A DNA stretch of 64,000 nucleotides, from assembly GCF_004762035.2 (NCBI RefSeq), contig NZ_SIJK02000015.1, positions 1 to 64,000 on the forward strand. The letters run 5' to 3'. Positions within the stretch are counted from its first letter, which is position 1, and every line of letters starts with the position of its first letter. Shown here in pieces: positions 1-8,860 of this stretch. This DNA comes from Candidatus Chloroploca mongolica (GTDB lineage Bacteria; Chloroflexota; Chloroflexia; Chloroflexales; Chloroflexaceae). A program made the position numbers and the translations under genes. The notes under the pieces were generated by a model. That model searched no databases. It was given only the letters and a program-made list of their open reading frames with translations, and was not told the origin of the DNA.

Positions 1-296
1 AGACGCGTCGGTTTGAGGCGGAAGTTGCCACGTGGCAGACACCAATCCAGGAGGCAGTCGTGGAACTGATCACAGAATGGGAATTGAAGGGGCGGGAAGA
101 AGGGCGGCAAGAGGAACGCCAGGCGTTAATCCTCCGTTTGCTCGAGCGCAAAGTGGGGCGTCTCTCTGAAGTCACCATGCGTGAGGTCTTGGCCTTGACA
201 CCCGAGCAGTTACTCACGTTAAGTGAGGCCTTGCTGGAGTTTGCCACGCGTAGCGATCTGACGGCCTGGCTTGGCCAGCAGAAGTCTGACGCATAA
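1..296 (+). CDS. Rpn/DUF4351-type protein, C-terminal part (partial)
   Basis: The frame is open to the left edge from base 3, so only the C-terminal ~98 residues are present. A GTG at base 60 is an internal codon rather than a convincing start. The charged stretch 'LKGREEGRQEERQALI' followed by a helical 'LLERKVGRL' and 'LTPEQLLTLSEALLEF' is the pattern of the DUF4351 tail of Rpn-family recombination-promoting nuclease / putative transposase proteins. The PD-(D/E)XK nuclease domain of such a protein would lie upstream, outside the window. Family assignment is by motif memory from a short fragment. Confidence 0.6.
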   Translation, partial: TRRFEAEVATWQTPIQEAVVELITEWELKGREEGRQEERQALILRLLERKVGRLSEVTMREVLALTPEQLLTLSEALLEFATRSDLTAWLGQQKSDA

Positions 297-300
297 CGTC

Positions 301-751
301 TCCTGGGAGGGTTGGTGAGGCCCGGGGGCAGCGGTGCCCCTTCTACGCACCGGTCAGTTCCACGTTCACGGGTTGCTGGGGCAAGCGGCACACGCGGTCA
401 AGTTGAACGCAAAAAGCCCATCGGCCCGACGGATTTTGCTTAAGCCCTGCTGCGCCACTAGGGCGATTGCATCTTCCTGCCGTGGCCGTCAACGGCTCGG
501 CTCCTGGGGAGCGAAGGCCACCTTCGTGGCCTGATCCAGCCGGCGAAGGCCGGCTTCGCCCTCGGTAGCCGAGGTGTTCACGTCGACGGTGTGGGCGTGT
601 GAGGGCGATCCGCTAGCCTGGTGGCACGTGCCAAGGCAAGATGCAACCGCTCTGCCTCCGCAATCCGCCAGGGTTGCATCAGATCATCAACCCTGGTATC
701 CTGCCTGTATTGAGGTTCAATGGGACGCCGCTGCAAGGTTCAGGCAAAGGA
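301..751. other. 450-bp intergenic region
   Basis: No convincing gene was seen. The stretch holds short GC-rich palindromes, the clearest at 542-560, where GGCGAAG and CTTCGCC flank a 5-base centre. There is no T-tract next to it. Short frames here lack a ribosome binding site and recognisable protein sequence. Confidence 0.5.
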
Positions 752-1549
752 ATGACACGGTTTCATCGCACGTATCGACAGACATCCACGATGCCGCCCT
801 ATCAGCGATATGCGCAGGCCTATGATCAGAGTGGTCAGGTGCGTTTTGCGTTGTTGGTCCACATCTATCTGCGTGAGATTCTCGCCCTGCATCCCGTGCA
901 GGGTCGTCGCTTGCTTGATCTTGCCTGTGGCACAGGCACGCTGGCCTTCTTGATGGCTGAACGTGGATGGAGTGTCGTTGGGGTTGATTCTTCCGCTGCA
1001 ATGCTGGCGATGGCTGCCGAGCGCGTGGCCGAGAACCCTGGTGCAACGGTGCAGTTTCTGCAGGGCGATATGCGTACCCTCGCCGGGGCCGTGCCGCCTG
1101 CTGCTTTTGATCTGGTAACATGTACCTACGATAGCCTGAACTATATGCTGACGCACGACGATCTCGCTGCCTGTTTTGCATCAGCGGCGCTCGCCCTGGC
1201 TCCGGGGGGCCTCTATGTGGCTGATATGAATACGCGCCATTTTCTTGAGTTTGCCTGGGGCACGTGTGCGATCCATGAGCAATCTGGCTATGTCCAGCTT
1301 GAACGGAGCCATTTTGAGCCGACGTCCTCTATCAGTACGATGCTCTTGACCGGTTTTCTTGGTGATGAGACCAGTGGCTACGAACGGTTCGATGAGCTCC
1401 ACGTTGAACGGGCGTATCCGCCTGATGAGGTTGCTGCTTTGTTCAAGCGCGCCGGGCTCACTGTCGAAGCAAGCTATGATAGTTTTACGTTGAGTTCGCC
1501 TGGGCCAGAAACCCAGCGGATCTTTTGGGTTGCTCGCAAGCCCTGGTAG
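752..1549 (+). CDS. class I SAM-dependent methyltransferase
   Basis: About 265 residues. The glycine-rich SAM-binding loop is visible as 'LLDLACGTGTLAFLMA', followed by the acidic ribose-contacting 'VVGVDSSAAML' and a 'GDMRTL' adenine-region motif, so this is a Rossmann-fold methyltransferase of the Methyltransf_25/11 type. The substrate is unknown. The frame is open further upstream to 641, but conserved similarity begins near 'YQRYAQAYD'. The ATG at 752 was chosen; the ATG at 791 (start MPPYQRY) is also possible because neither has a strong Shine-Dalgarno sequence. It is followed 131 bp later by menG on the same strand. Confidence 0.8.
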   Translation: MTRFHRTYRQTSTMPPYQRYAQAYDQSGQVRFALLVHIYLREILALHPVQGRRLLDLACGTGTLAFLMAERGWSVVGVDSSAAMLAMAAERVAENPGATVQFLQGDMRTLAGAVPPAAFDLVTCTYDSLNYMLTHDDLAACFASAALALAPGGLYVADMNTRHFLEFAWGTCAIHEQSGYVQLERSHFEPTSSISTMLLTGFLGDETSGYERFDELHVERAYPPDEVAALFKRAGLTVEASYDSFTLSSPGPETQRIFWVARKPW

Positions 1550-1680
1550 GGCTGATCGGTTTTTCACTGAACCACGTTGCCCGCAAAGTTGGCAGGATGG
1601 TTCAGCAGAGCTTTCATCTTGCTGCCGCAGTGTGCTTGCTTCACTGGCATGTTGCGGCAGCCAAAAAAAGAAACATACCT

Positions 1681-2397
1681 ATGACAGTTCTCCCTCCAAT
1701 TGAAGAAAAAGCTCGTTATGTTGAGCGTATGTTTGCCCAGATTGCGCCGGGCTATGATCGGGTCAATCGCGTCATGACCTTCGGGCTCGATCAGGGTTGG
1801 CGTCGGCGTGTGGTTGAGTATGTTGCACCCCCGGTTGGGGGGCGTTCGCTTGATGTTGGTACCGGTACGGGCGATTTTTTGCCTGAACTCGCCGCCTGGA
1901 GTCGCGATGGCTTGGCCGTTGGGGTGGATTTTACGCTGCCGATGATGGTGGCTGGCCAACCAAAACTTGACGCGCTCGGTGCTCGTTCCAGTCATTTTGT
2001 CGGGGGCGATGCACTCTGTTTGCCGTTTCCCGATCAGACATTTGATGCGATTACGACGGGCTTTGTGATGCGCAATGTCACCGATATTCGCCAGGCTTTC
2101 GCCGAGATGCATCGCGTCGCTCGCCCCGGTGCGATGGTCGCCTGCCTGGAAGTGGCTCGCCCGCGTAATCCGGTGATTCGCTTGGGCCATCGGCTCTATT
2201 TTGAAGGGGTGGTGCCCTGGATTGGGCAGTTGCTCGGCGGTGATCGCCGTGCCTATACCTATTTGCCTCAGTCTGCCCGGGCGTTCCCCTCCCCCGACCG
2301 CCTTGCTGATCTGATGCGTGAGGCCGGTTGGAACTATGTCGCCTATCGTCTCTATGGCCTGGGGGCTGTGGCTATCCATGTGGGTGCCAAAACCTAA
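1681..2397 (+). CDS. menG: demethylmenaquinone methyltransferase
   Basis: 238 residues, the usual size of the UbiE/MenG family, which C-methylates demethylmenaquinone using SAM in the last step of menaquinone synthesis at the membrane. The N-terminal signature 'YDRVNRVMTFGLDQGWRR', the SAM loop 'DVGTGTGDFLPELA' and the second family signature around 'GFVMRNVTDIRQAF' are all present. The frame extends upstream to 1525, but the ATG at 1681 begins 'MTVLPPIEEKARYVERMF', which matches the family start. COQ5/UbiE cannot be separated from MenG by sequence; MenG is inferred because Chloroflexota use menaquinone. Confidence 0.88.
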   Translation: MTVLPPIEEKARYVERMFAQIAPGYDRVNRVMTFGLDQGWRRRVVEYVAPPVGGRSLDVGTGTGDFLPELAAWSRDGLAVGVDFTLPMMVAGQPKLDALGARSSHFVGGDALCLPFPDQTFDAITTGFVMRNVTDIRQAFAEMHRVARPGAMVACLEVARPRNPVIRLGHRLYFEGVVPWIGQLLGGDRRAYTYLPQSARAFPSPDRLADLMREAGWNYVAYRLYGLGAVAIHVGAKT

Positions 2398-2424
2398 TCT
2401 TTTGATGCTAACAATTGCAAGACT

Positions 2425-3306
2425 ATGAATGACTATGATGCGCGTGAACAACGCGAAGATATGATGCAGCGCCGCCTCCGTAAGGCGCGTGGCGAAGAAG
2501 TGCCTGATGAGTTGGCGGATGATCAGGACTTTGATGATTTTGACGATCCTCGTGCGCCGGGCATGGGCTATGATCAACGACCACCGTATCCCCGTTATCG
2601 CCGTGGTTCGGGTGGCGGGGGTGGCTGTGCGCAGGCGGTGCTCTATCTGACGATCGGTGCCCTCGTGTCCCTGTTGATTGGTTTTTTTGCCTTGAATCAG
2701 TTTGCAGGCCGCATTGGTGACATGTTTGCTGGGGTGCCTGCGCTTCCCGATGTGGCGACGCTCATCGCGACCCCGACGCCGCAAATTATTACGAGTGCTG
2801 CTGTGGTGCAGCGGGTGCAGCAGTTGAGCCGCCTCGAGACGGCGTCCTATAGCATTCAGACGGTGATTGATGTTCGCCAGGGCAGCAATATTCCTGTTGT
2901 CGGTGATTTTCTTGAGGGCGATGCGCTGTTACTCATTGCGCATGGTACCGTGATCGCGGGCGTTGATCTTAATACGCTTACGACCGACGATGTGACGGTT
3001 GCTGCTGATGGCCGGAGTGTGACGCTGCGCTTGCCGCCGGCGATGATCTTTGCGACCACCCTCGATAATGAGCGTACCCGCGTCTATAGCCGTAGCCGGG
3101 GCATCTTTGCCCCAGAAAATAAAGATCTCGAGACCGAGGCCCGCCGTCAGGCCGAACAGCAGATCTTGCTCGCAGCTTGCGAAGATGGTGTGCTCAGCAA
3201 GGCAACCGAGCAGGCTCAGGCTTCGCTTACCCAGCTCGTTGGGCTCTTTGACAATATCGTGGTGACGGTCGTTCCAGCCCCTCCAGGCCCGTGCCCCGCC
3301 CCCTGA
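2425..3306 (+). CDS. DUF4230 membrane-anchored protein
   Basis: 293 residues. The first ~65 are charged and glycine/proline-rich (cytoplasmic), followed by one hydrophobic segment at about 68-95 ('VLYLTIGALVSLLIGFFAL'). The remaining ~190 residues contain 'ETASYSIQTVIDV' and a conserved 'RSRGIFAPENKDLETEARRQ' region, the pattern of DUF4230. Function of the family is unknown. It ends just before a long inverted repeat shared with the convergent EamA gene. Confidence 0.75.
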   Translation: MNDYDAREQREDMMQRRLRKARGEEVPDELADDQDFDDFDDPRAPGMGYDQRPPYPRYRRGSGGGGGCAQAVLYLTIGALVSLLIGFFALNQFAGRIGDMFAGVPALPDVATLIATPTPQIITSAAVVQRVQQLSRLETASYSIQTVIDVRQGSNIPVVGDFLEGDALLLIAHGTVIAGVDLNTLTTDDVTVAADGRSVTLRLPPAMIFATTLDNERTRVYSRSRGIFAPENKDLETEARRQAEQQILLAACEDGVLSKATEQAQASLTQLVGLFDNIVVTVVPAPPGPCPAP

Positions 3307-3312
3307 AGAAGC

Positions 3313-3369
3313 GTTGCGGTTCGGGCAACCAAGCCAGCAAAGCTGGCCTTGGTTGCCCGAACCGCAACC
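3313..3369. terminator. long inverted repeat between convergent genes
   Basis: An arm at 3313-3338 pairs with one ending at 3369, with a single bulge and the apex AGC-AAA-GCT. It lies between the stop codons of the convergent DUF4230 and EamA genes, so a bidirectional terminator is plausible. There is no T-tract on either side. It belongs to the hairpin family described in the findings. Confidence 0.6.
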
Positions 3370-3373
3370 GAAA

Positions 3374-4264
3374 TCACCCCTTGCCCTGTTCGGCCTGCAA
3401 GGCCAGGACGATGCCCGCGAGGAGCAGCATGAAGCCGATCAGTTGCAAAGGGGCAAACTGCTCTTGAAAGAGGACGAGCGCAAAGATCGCCGAGCCGATT
3501 GGTTCGCCGAGCAGGGCAATGGCAACAAAGGTTGCCGAGAGGGTCGAAAGCGCGTAATTCAAGGCGGTGTGTCCCAGCAATTGCGGGCCAAGGGCAAGTG
3601 CGAGCACAAGCAGGTAGGCGTACGGGGGAAAGCCGAAGAGCGGTTGCCCTGCGAGCAGCACCCACACCACCAGCACGACGGCTGCGGTGCTATAGACTAC
3701 ATAGATATACGCCAGAATGCTTAGCCGCCGCCGTAGCGAGCGCCCGATCAGCAGGTAGCCACTCGCCGTCGCCGCCCCAACGAGCGCCAGTAGATTGCCG
3801 AGCATCGGGTTAGGTTGAAGGCTCTCGGCACTGTCAGAAAAAGAGATCGCGATGGTGCCAAGGAGCGTCAGACTAATGCCCACCATCGTGCGCCAACCCA
3901 GGCGCTCACGGAAGAAGAAAAATGAAGCCAGGGCAATCCAGAGTGGATTGGTTGCGACTAGGGCGGCACTCGAGGCCACCGAAGTGTAGGCGAGCGAACT
4001 GATCCAACTCGCGAAGTGACCCGCCAGAAAGGTACCCGAGCCAAGCGCCAGCAACAGATCCCGTCGACTCAAGCGTTGCAACTCGGGGCGTGCCCTGGCG
4101 AGCACCAGCGGCGTGAGGATCAGCGAGGCGATCACCAGTCTGCCCGCCGCAATGCTGAGCGACGGGACGCCCGCCGCCTGCGCATACCGGATCATAATCG
4201 AAGCCGTCGAAGCGATCAAGACACCACTAAAGAGAATCAGGTAAGGCCACATCGAACGCTGCAT
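3374..4264 (-). CDS. EamA/DMT-family transporter
   Basis: 296 residues with about ten hydrophobic segments arranged as two EamA repeats, the usual 10-TM drug/metabolite transporter architecture. Repeat 1 contains 'SSLAYTSVASSAALVATNPL' and repeat 2 'LNYALSTLSATFVAIALLGE', the typical end-of-repeat motifs. It is probably an inner-membrane metabolite exporter; the substrate cannot be read from sequence. It starts 7 bp after the stop of the upstream phosphoesterase gene, so the two are probably cotranscribed. Confidence 0.85.
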   Translation of the reverse strand: MQRSMWPYLILFSGVLIASTASIMIRYAQAAGVPSLSIAAGRLVIASLILTPLVLARARPELQRLSRRDLLLALGSGTFLAGHFASWISSLAYTSVASSAALVATNPLWIALASFFFFRERLGWRTMVGISLTLLGTIAISFSDSAESLQPNPMLGNLLALVGAATASGYLLIGRSLRRRLSILAYIYVVYSTAAVVLVVWVLLAGQPLFGFPPYAYLLVLALALGPQLLGHTALNYALSTLSATFVAIALLGEPIGSAIFALVLFQEQFAPLQLIGFMLLLAGIVLALQAEQGKG

Positions 4265-4271
4265 CGTCAGT

Positions 4272-5138
4272 TCATTTCGTTTCTCGGCTACGTTGATAGC
4301 GGTTCAAAAAATCTTGCACGGCGTCTTCAATGCTTATCTTCCCGCTCATAATGCGTTCATGATAGGCCGGTACAAAATCAAAGAGCAGCGATTGCCCCGT
4401 CTGGAGTTCACGGATCATGAGCCGACTATGGGCACCGATGGCTTCGGCCATCCCGCTCGTGTGAAAGAGTTGCTCGGTTGAGGCCACATCATAGCGTAGA
4501 CGAACAATCTCGGCCTGCCATCCTGTCCGTTGCCGACTCAGTCGGGCATAGGCGGCCCGCTGATCACCGTCAAACGGCAGCCCGACCGAGCCAACATTGA
4601 CCACCAGGGTTGGCCCAAACCGGCGCACAAACGGGGCGTGGGTATGCCCAACACAAAAAATGTGGGCGCGTGCATCAATTTGTTCACGCAAGATCTCGGC
4701 GGGTGCAAAAGGGTCAATGCCATCGCGATCATGGCGCACCGATGCATGGTAGACCATCATCGTTGTTCCGTCGAGGTTGAGGGTCAGGTGGGTGGGTAAT
4801 TCGGCAATGGAGGCGATCTGATTGGCAACCTGACTATGGGTCCAGGCAATGACCCGACTTACCTCAAAACGAGGGCCGCTCGTGGGGAAATCGGGGCGGC
4901 GATGCTCTTCATCATAGTGCAGCACATAGCGCTCGTGATTGCCGCGCATCACCAACCAGCCATGCTCAGCCGCAAAACGCCTCACCAGGTCAAAACAGGC
5001 CCCCGAGAGCGGCCCGCGATTCAGGATGTCCCCCGCCACAATGACGAGGTCGGGTTCCCATCGTTCAAGATCCTCAACAACCGCGTGCAACGCGGCCAGA
5101 TTCCCGTGAATATCCGCCAGAAGCGCAATTTTATCCAT
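4272..5138 (-). CDS. metallophosphoesterase (calcineurin-like)
   Basis: 288 residues. All metal-binding blocks of the calcineurin-like phosphoesterase fold are present: 'LADIHGNLAAL' (D-x-H), 'VAGDILNRGP' (GD-x-x-x-R), 'MRGNHERYV' (GNH) and 'CVGHTHAPFV' (GHTH). This resembles the YfcE/MJ0936-like group, phosphodiesterases with a di-metal centre, but with a longer C-terminus. It is first in a two-gene minus-strand operon with the EamA transporter and divergent from the MFS gene. Confidence 0.85.
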   Translation of the reverse strand: MDKIALLADIHGNLAALHAVVEDLERWEPDLVIVAGDILNRGPLSGACFDLVRRFAAEHGWLVMRGNHERYVLHYDEEHRRPDFPTSGPRFEVSRVIAWTHSQVANQIASIAELPTHLTLNLDGTTMMVYHASVRHDRDGIDPFAPAEILREQIDARAHIFCVGHTHAPFVRRFGPTLVVNVGSVGLPFDGDQRAAYARLSRQRTGWQAEIVRLRYDVASTEQLFHTSGMAEAIGAHSRLMIRELQTGQSLLFDFVPAYHERIMSGKISIEDAVQDFLNRYQRSRETK

Positions 5139-5190
5139 AGAAAAAGGCTACTCAAGCCAGGGTATGCTTCAGGTCACTCTCTTAGTATAC

Positions 5191-5205
5191 AGCTTCCCGG
5201 AAGCT
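5191..5205. promoter_or_regulatory. 15-bp palindrome in a divergent promoter region
   Basis: AGCTTCC-c-GGAAGCT is a perfect 7+1+7 palindrome in the 150-bp gap between the divergent phosphoesterase and MFS genes. It lies between a minus-strand TATACT-like hexamer (complement at 5184-5189) and a plus-strand extended -10 (5216-5224). Position and symmetry suggest an operator, but no regulator gene is adjacent. Confidence 0.4.
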
Positions 5206-5215
5206 TGCGAAAATA

Positions 5216-5224
5216 TGGTATAGT
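5216..5224 (+). promoter_or_regulatory. extended -10 promoter of the MFS gene
   Basis: TGG-TATAGT fits an extended -10 (TGN immediately before a TATAAT-like hexamer), about 65 bp before the start codon. No good -35 was seen at the right distance. Confidence 0.4.
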
Positions 5225-5288
5225 CAAACCTAGAAATATTTGACTGAGCAGATACCGAGCACTTTTCTGTGCGCGAAGGAGGCGGCCT

Positions 5289-6776
5289 GTGACCCGCAGA
5301 CGTGTCGTGCTGATCACGCTTGGGGTGATGATGAGCCTGTTTATGGCTTCGATGGAGAGCACGGTGATTGCGACGGCAATGCCGACGATTGTCTCTGAGC
5401 TCGGGGGGATCCAGAGTTACAGCTGGGTCTTTGCGATCTATATGCTGACCTCGACTACGGTGGGGCCGATCTTTGGCAAGCTCTCGGATCTCTATGGCCG
5501 TAGACCATTGTATATGGTTGCGATTGCCGTCTTTATGCTTGGCTCGCTCTTGTGTGGTCTTGCGACTAGTATGAGTCAGTTGATCGCGGCGCGGGCGATC
5601 CAGGGTGTGGGGGCCGGTGGCTTGTTGCCGCTCGCCTTCATTATTGTGGGCGATATTTTTACGCTCGAGCAACGCACCAAGGTGCAGGGGCTCTTTTCGG
5701 GTGTCTGGGGCGTCAGTTCGATCCTGGGGCCATTGATTGGTGGCTTTCTCGTTGACCGCGTGGCCTGGCAGTGGGTCTTCTGGATCAATTTACCGGCGGC
5801 TGTTGTTGCCGCTGGCTTGGTCTGGATGGCATGGCGCGGTGTCCCCCGCCCCGCAGGCGTGCGTCCCGCGATTGATTACGCTGGTGCGATCCTGTTGAGC
5901 ATCGGGGTGGCTTCGTTGTTGCTGGGCCTCAATGAGCTTGGCAGCCTCCAGAGCAATGGATTGCTTCTGCTTGCCGTCGCAACCCTGACGGCGCTCTTTC
6001 TCGTTGAACGTCGTGCCGAGGCCCCAATTTTGCCCCTCCATCTCTTTCGCTGGCGGCTCTTTGCGGTAGCCTGTGTTCACGGTGTGTTCGCCGGCTGGGT
6101 GCTTTTTGGTGGCATGAGCTATGTGCCACTCTTTGTGCAGGGGGTCCTGGGAACCTCGGCGACACAGGCAGGCACAACGCTCACCCCGATGCTGCTTTCG
6201 TGGGTGCTTTCGAGCATTGTGGCGAGTCGGCTCTTGTTGAAGGTTGGCTACCGTACCTTGATTATCACTGGCATGGTCACATTTGTCATTGGTGCCGGCT
6301 TGATGGCCCGCGTGAGCCCTACCACAACTCAGCTTGAGATCATGGTTGCGCTGAGCCTGATGGGCCTCGGTATGGGTGCCTCGATCCCTTCGTTCTTGAT
6401 TGCGGTGCAGAGCAGTGTCAACAAGCCCGATCTTGGCTCGGCGACGGCGATGCTCCAGTTTTCACGCACGATCGGCGGAACCTTCGGCGTTGCTGTGCTC
6501 GGCGCGATCCTTGCGTCGCAGTTGACGGCGATCTTGCTTTCGTATGGGCTCAGCCCTGACTCGGTGCCCCTGGATGCCCTGATCGGCGAAGGTGCTACCG
6601 GTGCCGCCGAGTTGAGTGCGCAGGCCCGCGATGCCCTTGCGCTGGCGATGAGGGCAATGTTCCAGACGACCTTTGTCGTCGCGGTGCTTGCGCTGCTGGT
6701 CGCCTTGCTCACCCCACGTACCGAGATCCAGTCGTCTTCGCAACCCGATCCTGAGCCTGCGATCACGGCCGATTAA
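5289..6776 (+). CDS. MFS transporter, DHA2 (EmrB/QacA) family
   Basis: 495 residues with about 14 hydrophobic segments, as expected for the 14-TM DHA2 drug:proton antiporters. TM1 carries the family motif 'MASMESTVIATAMPTI' (motif D1 equivalent), and the TM2-3 loop has 'GKLSDLYGRRPLY' (motif A). The GTG start is preceded by AAGGAGG at a 7-base spacing, which decides the start. It is a probable proton-driven exporter; the substrate is unknown. It is divergent from the phosphoesterase gene. Confidence 0.88.
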   Translation: MTRRRVVLITLGVMMSLFMASMESTVIATAMPTIVSELGGIQSYSWVFAIYMLTSTTVGPIFGKLSDLYGRRPLYMVAIAVFMLGSLLCGLATSMSQLIAARAIQGVGAGGLLPLAFIIVGDIFTLEQRTKVQGLFSGVWGVSSILGPLIGGFLVDRVAWQWVFWINLPAAVVAAGLVWMAWRGVPRPAGVRPAIDYAGAILLSIGVASLLLGLNELGSLQSNGLLLLAVATLTALFLVERRAEAPILPLHLFRWRLFAVACVHGVFAGWVLFGGMSYVPLFVQGVLGTSATQAGTTLTPMLLSWVLSSIVASRLLLKVGYRTLIITGMVTFVIGAGLMARVSPTTTQLEIMVALSLMGLGMGASIPSFLIAVQSSVNKPDLGSATAMLQFSRTIGGTFGVAVLGAILASQLTAILLSYGLSPDSVPLDALIGEGATGAAELSAQARDALALAMRAMFQTTFVVAVLALLVALLTPRTEIQSSSQPDPEPAITAD

Positions 6777-6831
6777 GTCAGAAAGTTGCTCGATTTGTGC
6801 AAAATGTACAAATGAAAAGCCCCTTGACTTG

Positions 6832-6860
6832 TTGCTTTTGACTAAAAGATCGGGTATACT
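6832..6860 (+). promoter_or_regulatory. sigma-70-type promoter of the 87-aa gene
   Basis: TTGCTT (6832-6837), a 17-base spacer and TATACT (6855-6860), about 100 bp before the ATG at 6959. Two further TTGACT hexamers flank it, but at unsuitable distances. Confidence 0.6.
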
Positions 6861-6958
6861 AACTACAACAAGGCGGCAGTGCTGCTGCACAACTCAGGGT
6901 TAGGGCAACGGTGCCAGAACTCGTAACCTCGACAATGAAGACAGAAGGAGATATCACC

Positions 6959-7222
6959 ATGCGGAACGGTAACTACGAGAATCTTTCGGTTGATGCTGTG
7001 GCTCGTCGCCTTCCCGAGTCGCGTGAATATTTGCGTGAAGCCCGTATTGACCGCACGGCGCGGATGTCGCTGCGTGAGGCTGCCAATGCTACCTCGACCA
7101 ACGCGGATGAACTGCTTGCGCAGATCGAGGCTCGCCTCCGCCGTGAGGCCCGCCGCACGCATATCCAGCCCGTTGAGTTTGTGATGGTCTACGAAGAAGA
7201 AGATGAGATGTCGTTCGTCTAA
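6959..7222 (+). CDS. small DUF1858/ScdA_N-like protein
   Basis: 87 residues. The ATG at 6959 has a strong AAGGAG at good spacing; upstream in-frame starts have none. The pattern 'VDAVARRLPESREYLREARI' followed by 'SLREAANATSTNADELLAQI' follows the helical DUF1858/ScdA_N layout (a short motif, an 'ID' turn, then a LxEAA...ELL helix). The cysteine usual in that family is absent and the C-terminus is acidic (YEEEDEM). The function is unknown. It has its own promoter and a strong terminator, so it is probably a monocistronic, well-expressed gene. Confidence 0.65.
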   Translation: MRNGNYENLSVDAVARRLPESREYLREARIDRTARMSLREAANATSTNADELLAQIEARLRREARRTHIQPVEFVMVYEEEDEMSFV

Positions 7223-7247
7223 TTCCTCCTCGTTCGTTTGCTATCTG

Positions 7248-7280
7248 CGGGCCGTCCAAACTGGACGGCCCGTTGTTTTT
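7248..7280 (+). terminator. intrinsic terminator after the 87-aa gene
   Basis: Ten-base-pair stem (CGGGCCGTCC at 7248-7257, complement at 7263-7272) with a 5-base loop followed by TTGTTTTT. Confidence 0.85.
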
Positions 7281-7588
7281 ATGCTGCCTATCCACGCCCC
7301 ACGGCGATTGCATCTTCTGTGTATGCATCCCACCAGGGCACCCGCAAGGGGTGCCCGTACACCGGGCCCGGCCCCCGGCAACAACGGGACACCCCTTACG
7401 GGTGCCCCGTTGTTGCCGGGGGTCGCCGTTTGCGGCGCTGGTTGCATGCACATGCTGCCACAGAGAGCGTATTTTTTTGTATCCGGTTTCGTATGATGCA
7501 ATCGCCCTAATCCACGCCCCAACAGACCTCCAACATCGCTGGCAAACGTGGTACTATACAACCGTGTCTATGTCGAGAGGAGACCCGT
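7281..7588. repeat. intergenic region with a 17-bp-stem hairpin
   Basis: No gene is seen in this ~310 bp. A nearly perfect hairpin spans 7372-7422: arms 7372-7388 and 7406-7422 pair over 17 bp, and the interior pairs again (CACCC with GGGTG). GC-rich palindromes of similar style recur at 50589-50908. The frames that run through here look non-coding. Confidence 0.6.
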
Positions 7589-8860
7589 ATGGTCAGGAGT
7601 GTCGGTGGTATTGCTCAGGCATCACGGTATCAGTTCGCGAATGGCATGATTGCTCTCGTGCATCGTAATCCCAGTACACCTACGGTCAGTGTGCGGGGTG
7701 AGTTGCGCCTTGGGGCGGTTGATGAGTCGGCTACCGCCAATGGCCTGGCGTTGCTGACCGGCGCTGCGCTCATCCGTGGTGCCGGTGAGCGTACTTTTCA
7801 ACAGTTGGTGGCGGAAACCGAGGCCCGTGGCTGTGGGGTCAGTGCTGCCGGTGGGCTCCACACGACGAGTTTTGGGGGGCGGGCGCTGGTCGAAGATTTG
7901 CCCCTCATCCTTGAACTTCTGGCCGATATGCTCATCCGTCCGACTTTTCCGCTCCACGAGGTCACGAAACTGCGCAATCAGTTCCTGATGAGCCTTCGTG
8001 AACAGGAAGAGGAGCCGATGACCAGGGCGTCACGGGCGATCCACACGTTGCTTTATCCGCCCGAACATCCCTATAGCCGCCTTTCGACTGGGACGCTCAT
8101 GACGGTACAGGCGCTAGAGCGTGACGATCTCGTGCGTTTTCATGGTGCTTATCACCCCCACGATGCGATCATTGCTGTGGTTGGTGATGTTGAGCCTGAC
8201 GCTGTCTTTGAGTCGCTGGAACGCCATTTTGGCTCATGGAACCCCGGCAACCCACCGCCCAAAACTACCCTTTCCGCTGTGCCGCCGCTGCAGGAACCGC
8301 AGCGTTGCGATATCGTGATGGAGGGCAAGCTTCAGTCTGATGTGATCTGGGCTGTCCACGGCCTGGCCCGCAATGATCCTGATTTTTATCCTGCGATGCT
8401 CGCCAATCTGATCCTCGGTCGCCTGGGGCTCGGGGGGCGACTGGGCGAAGAGGTGCGTGAGAACCAGGGGATGGCCTACTATTGTTCGAGCAGCCTCGAC
8501 GCTGATCTAGGCGCTGGCCCTTGGTCAGCCGTGGCCGGGGTGAACCCGCATGATGTCGAACGGGCGATCGAGGCGATGCTGCACGAGATCCGTCTTTTTG
8601 CCCACCAAGGGCCAACGGCACAAGAATTGGCCGATGCACGTGATTTTCTCACCGGCATGCTTGTGCTTGGGCTTGAGACCAACGATGGGATGGCCGGAAC
8701 CTTGCTGGCGATTGAACGCTATCAACTTGGCTTGGATTTTATCGAGCGCTACCCGGCGTTGCTTGCCGCTGTTTCCCACGAACAGATCCTGAATGTGGCC
8801 CGGCGCTATCTGGGTGGTGCTGGCTATGCCCTGGCAGTCGCTGGCCCTCCAGCGGTCTAA
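7589..8860 (+). CDS. M16-family peptidase homologue lacking the zinc motif
   Basis: 423 residues with two M16 domains, about 1-215 and 216-423. The N-terminal domain begins like M16B peptidases ('FANGMIALVHRNPSTPTVSV'). Where family enzymes have the inverted zinc motif HxxEH (context 'GxAHFLEHM'), this protein reads 'ANGLALLTGAALIRGAGE', with neither histidine nor glutamate. It therefore resembles the non-catalytic partner subunit of heterodimeric M16 proteases, but no catalytic partner lies next to it. The ATG at 7589 has a GAGAGGAG upstream. A transport or assembly role is possible; no substrate can be inferred. Confidence 0.82.
   Translation: MVRSVGGIAQASRYQFANGMIALVHRNPSTPTVSVRGELRLGAVDESATANGLALLTGAALIRGAGERTFQQLVAETEARGCGVSAAGGLHTTSFGGRALVEDLPLILELLADMLIRPTFPLHEVTKLRNQFLMSLREQEEEPMTRASRAIHTLLYPPEHPYSRLSTGTLMTVQALERDDLVRFHGAYHPHDAIIAVVGDVEPDAVFESLERHFGSWNPGNPPPKTTLSAVPPLQEPQRCDIVMEGKLQSDVIWAVHGLARNDPDFYPAMLANLILGRLGLGGRLGEEVRENQGMAYYCSSSLDADLGAGPWSAVAGVNPHDVERAIEAMLHEIRLFAHQGPTAQELADARDFLTGMLVLGLETNDGMAGTLLAIERYQLGLDFIERYPALLAAVSHEQILNVARRYLGGAGYALAVAGPPAV

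Noticed and set aside
334-534. 66-codon frame
   Set aside because: No Shine-Dalgarno sequence and low-complexity translation; it lies in a region with short palindromes.
7203-7510. Several overlapping ~90-130-codon frames
   Set aside because: They run through a terminator and a palindromic repeat, have no ribosome binding site and no recognisable protein sequence.
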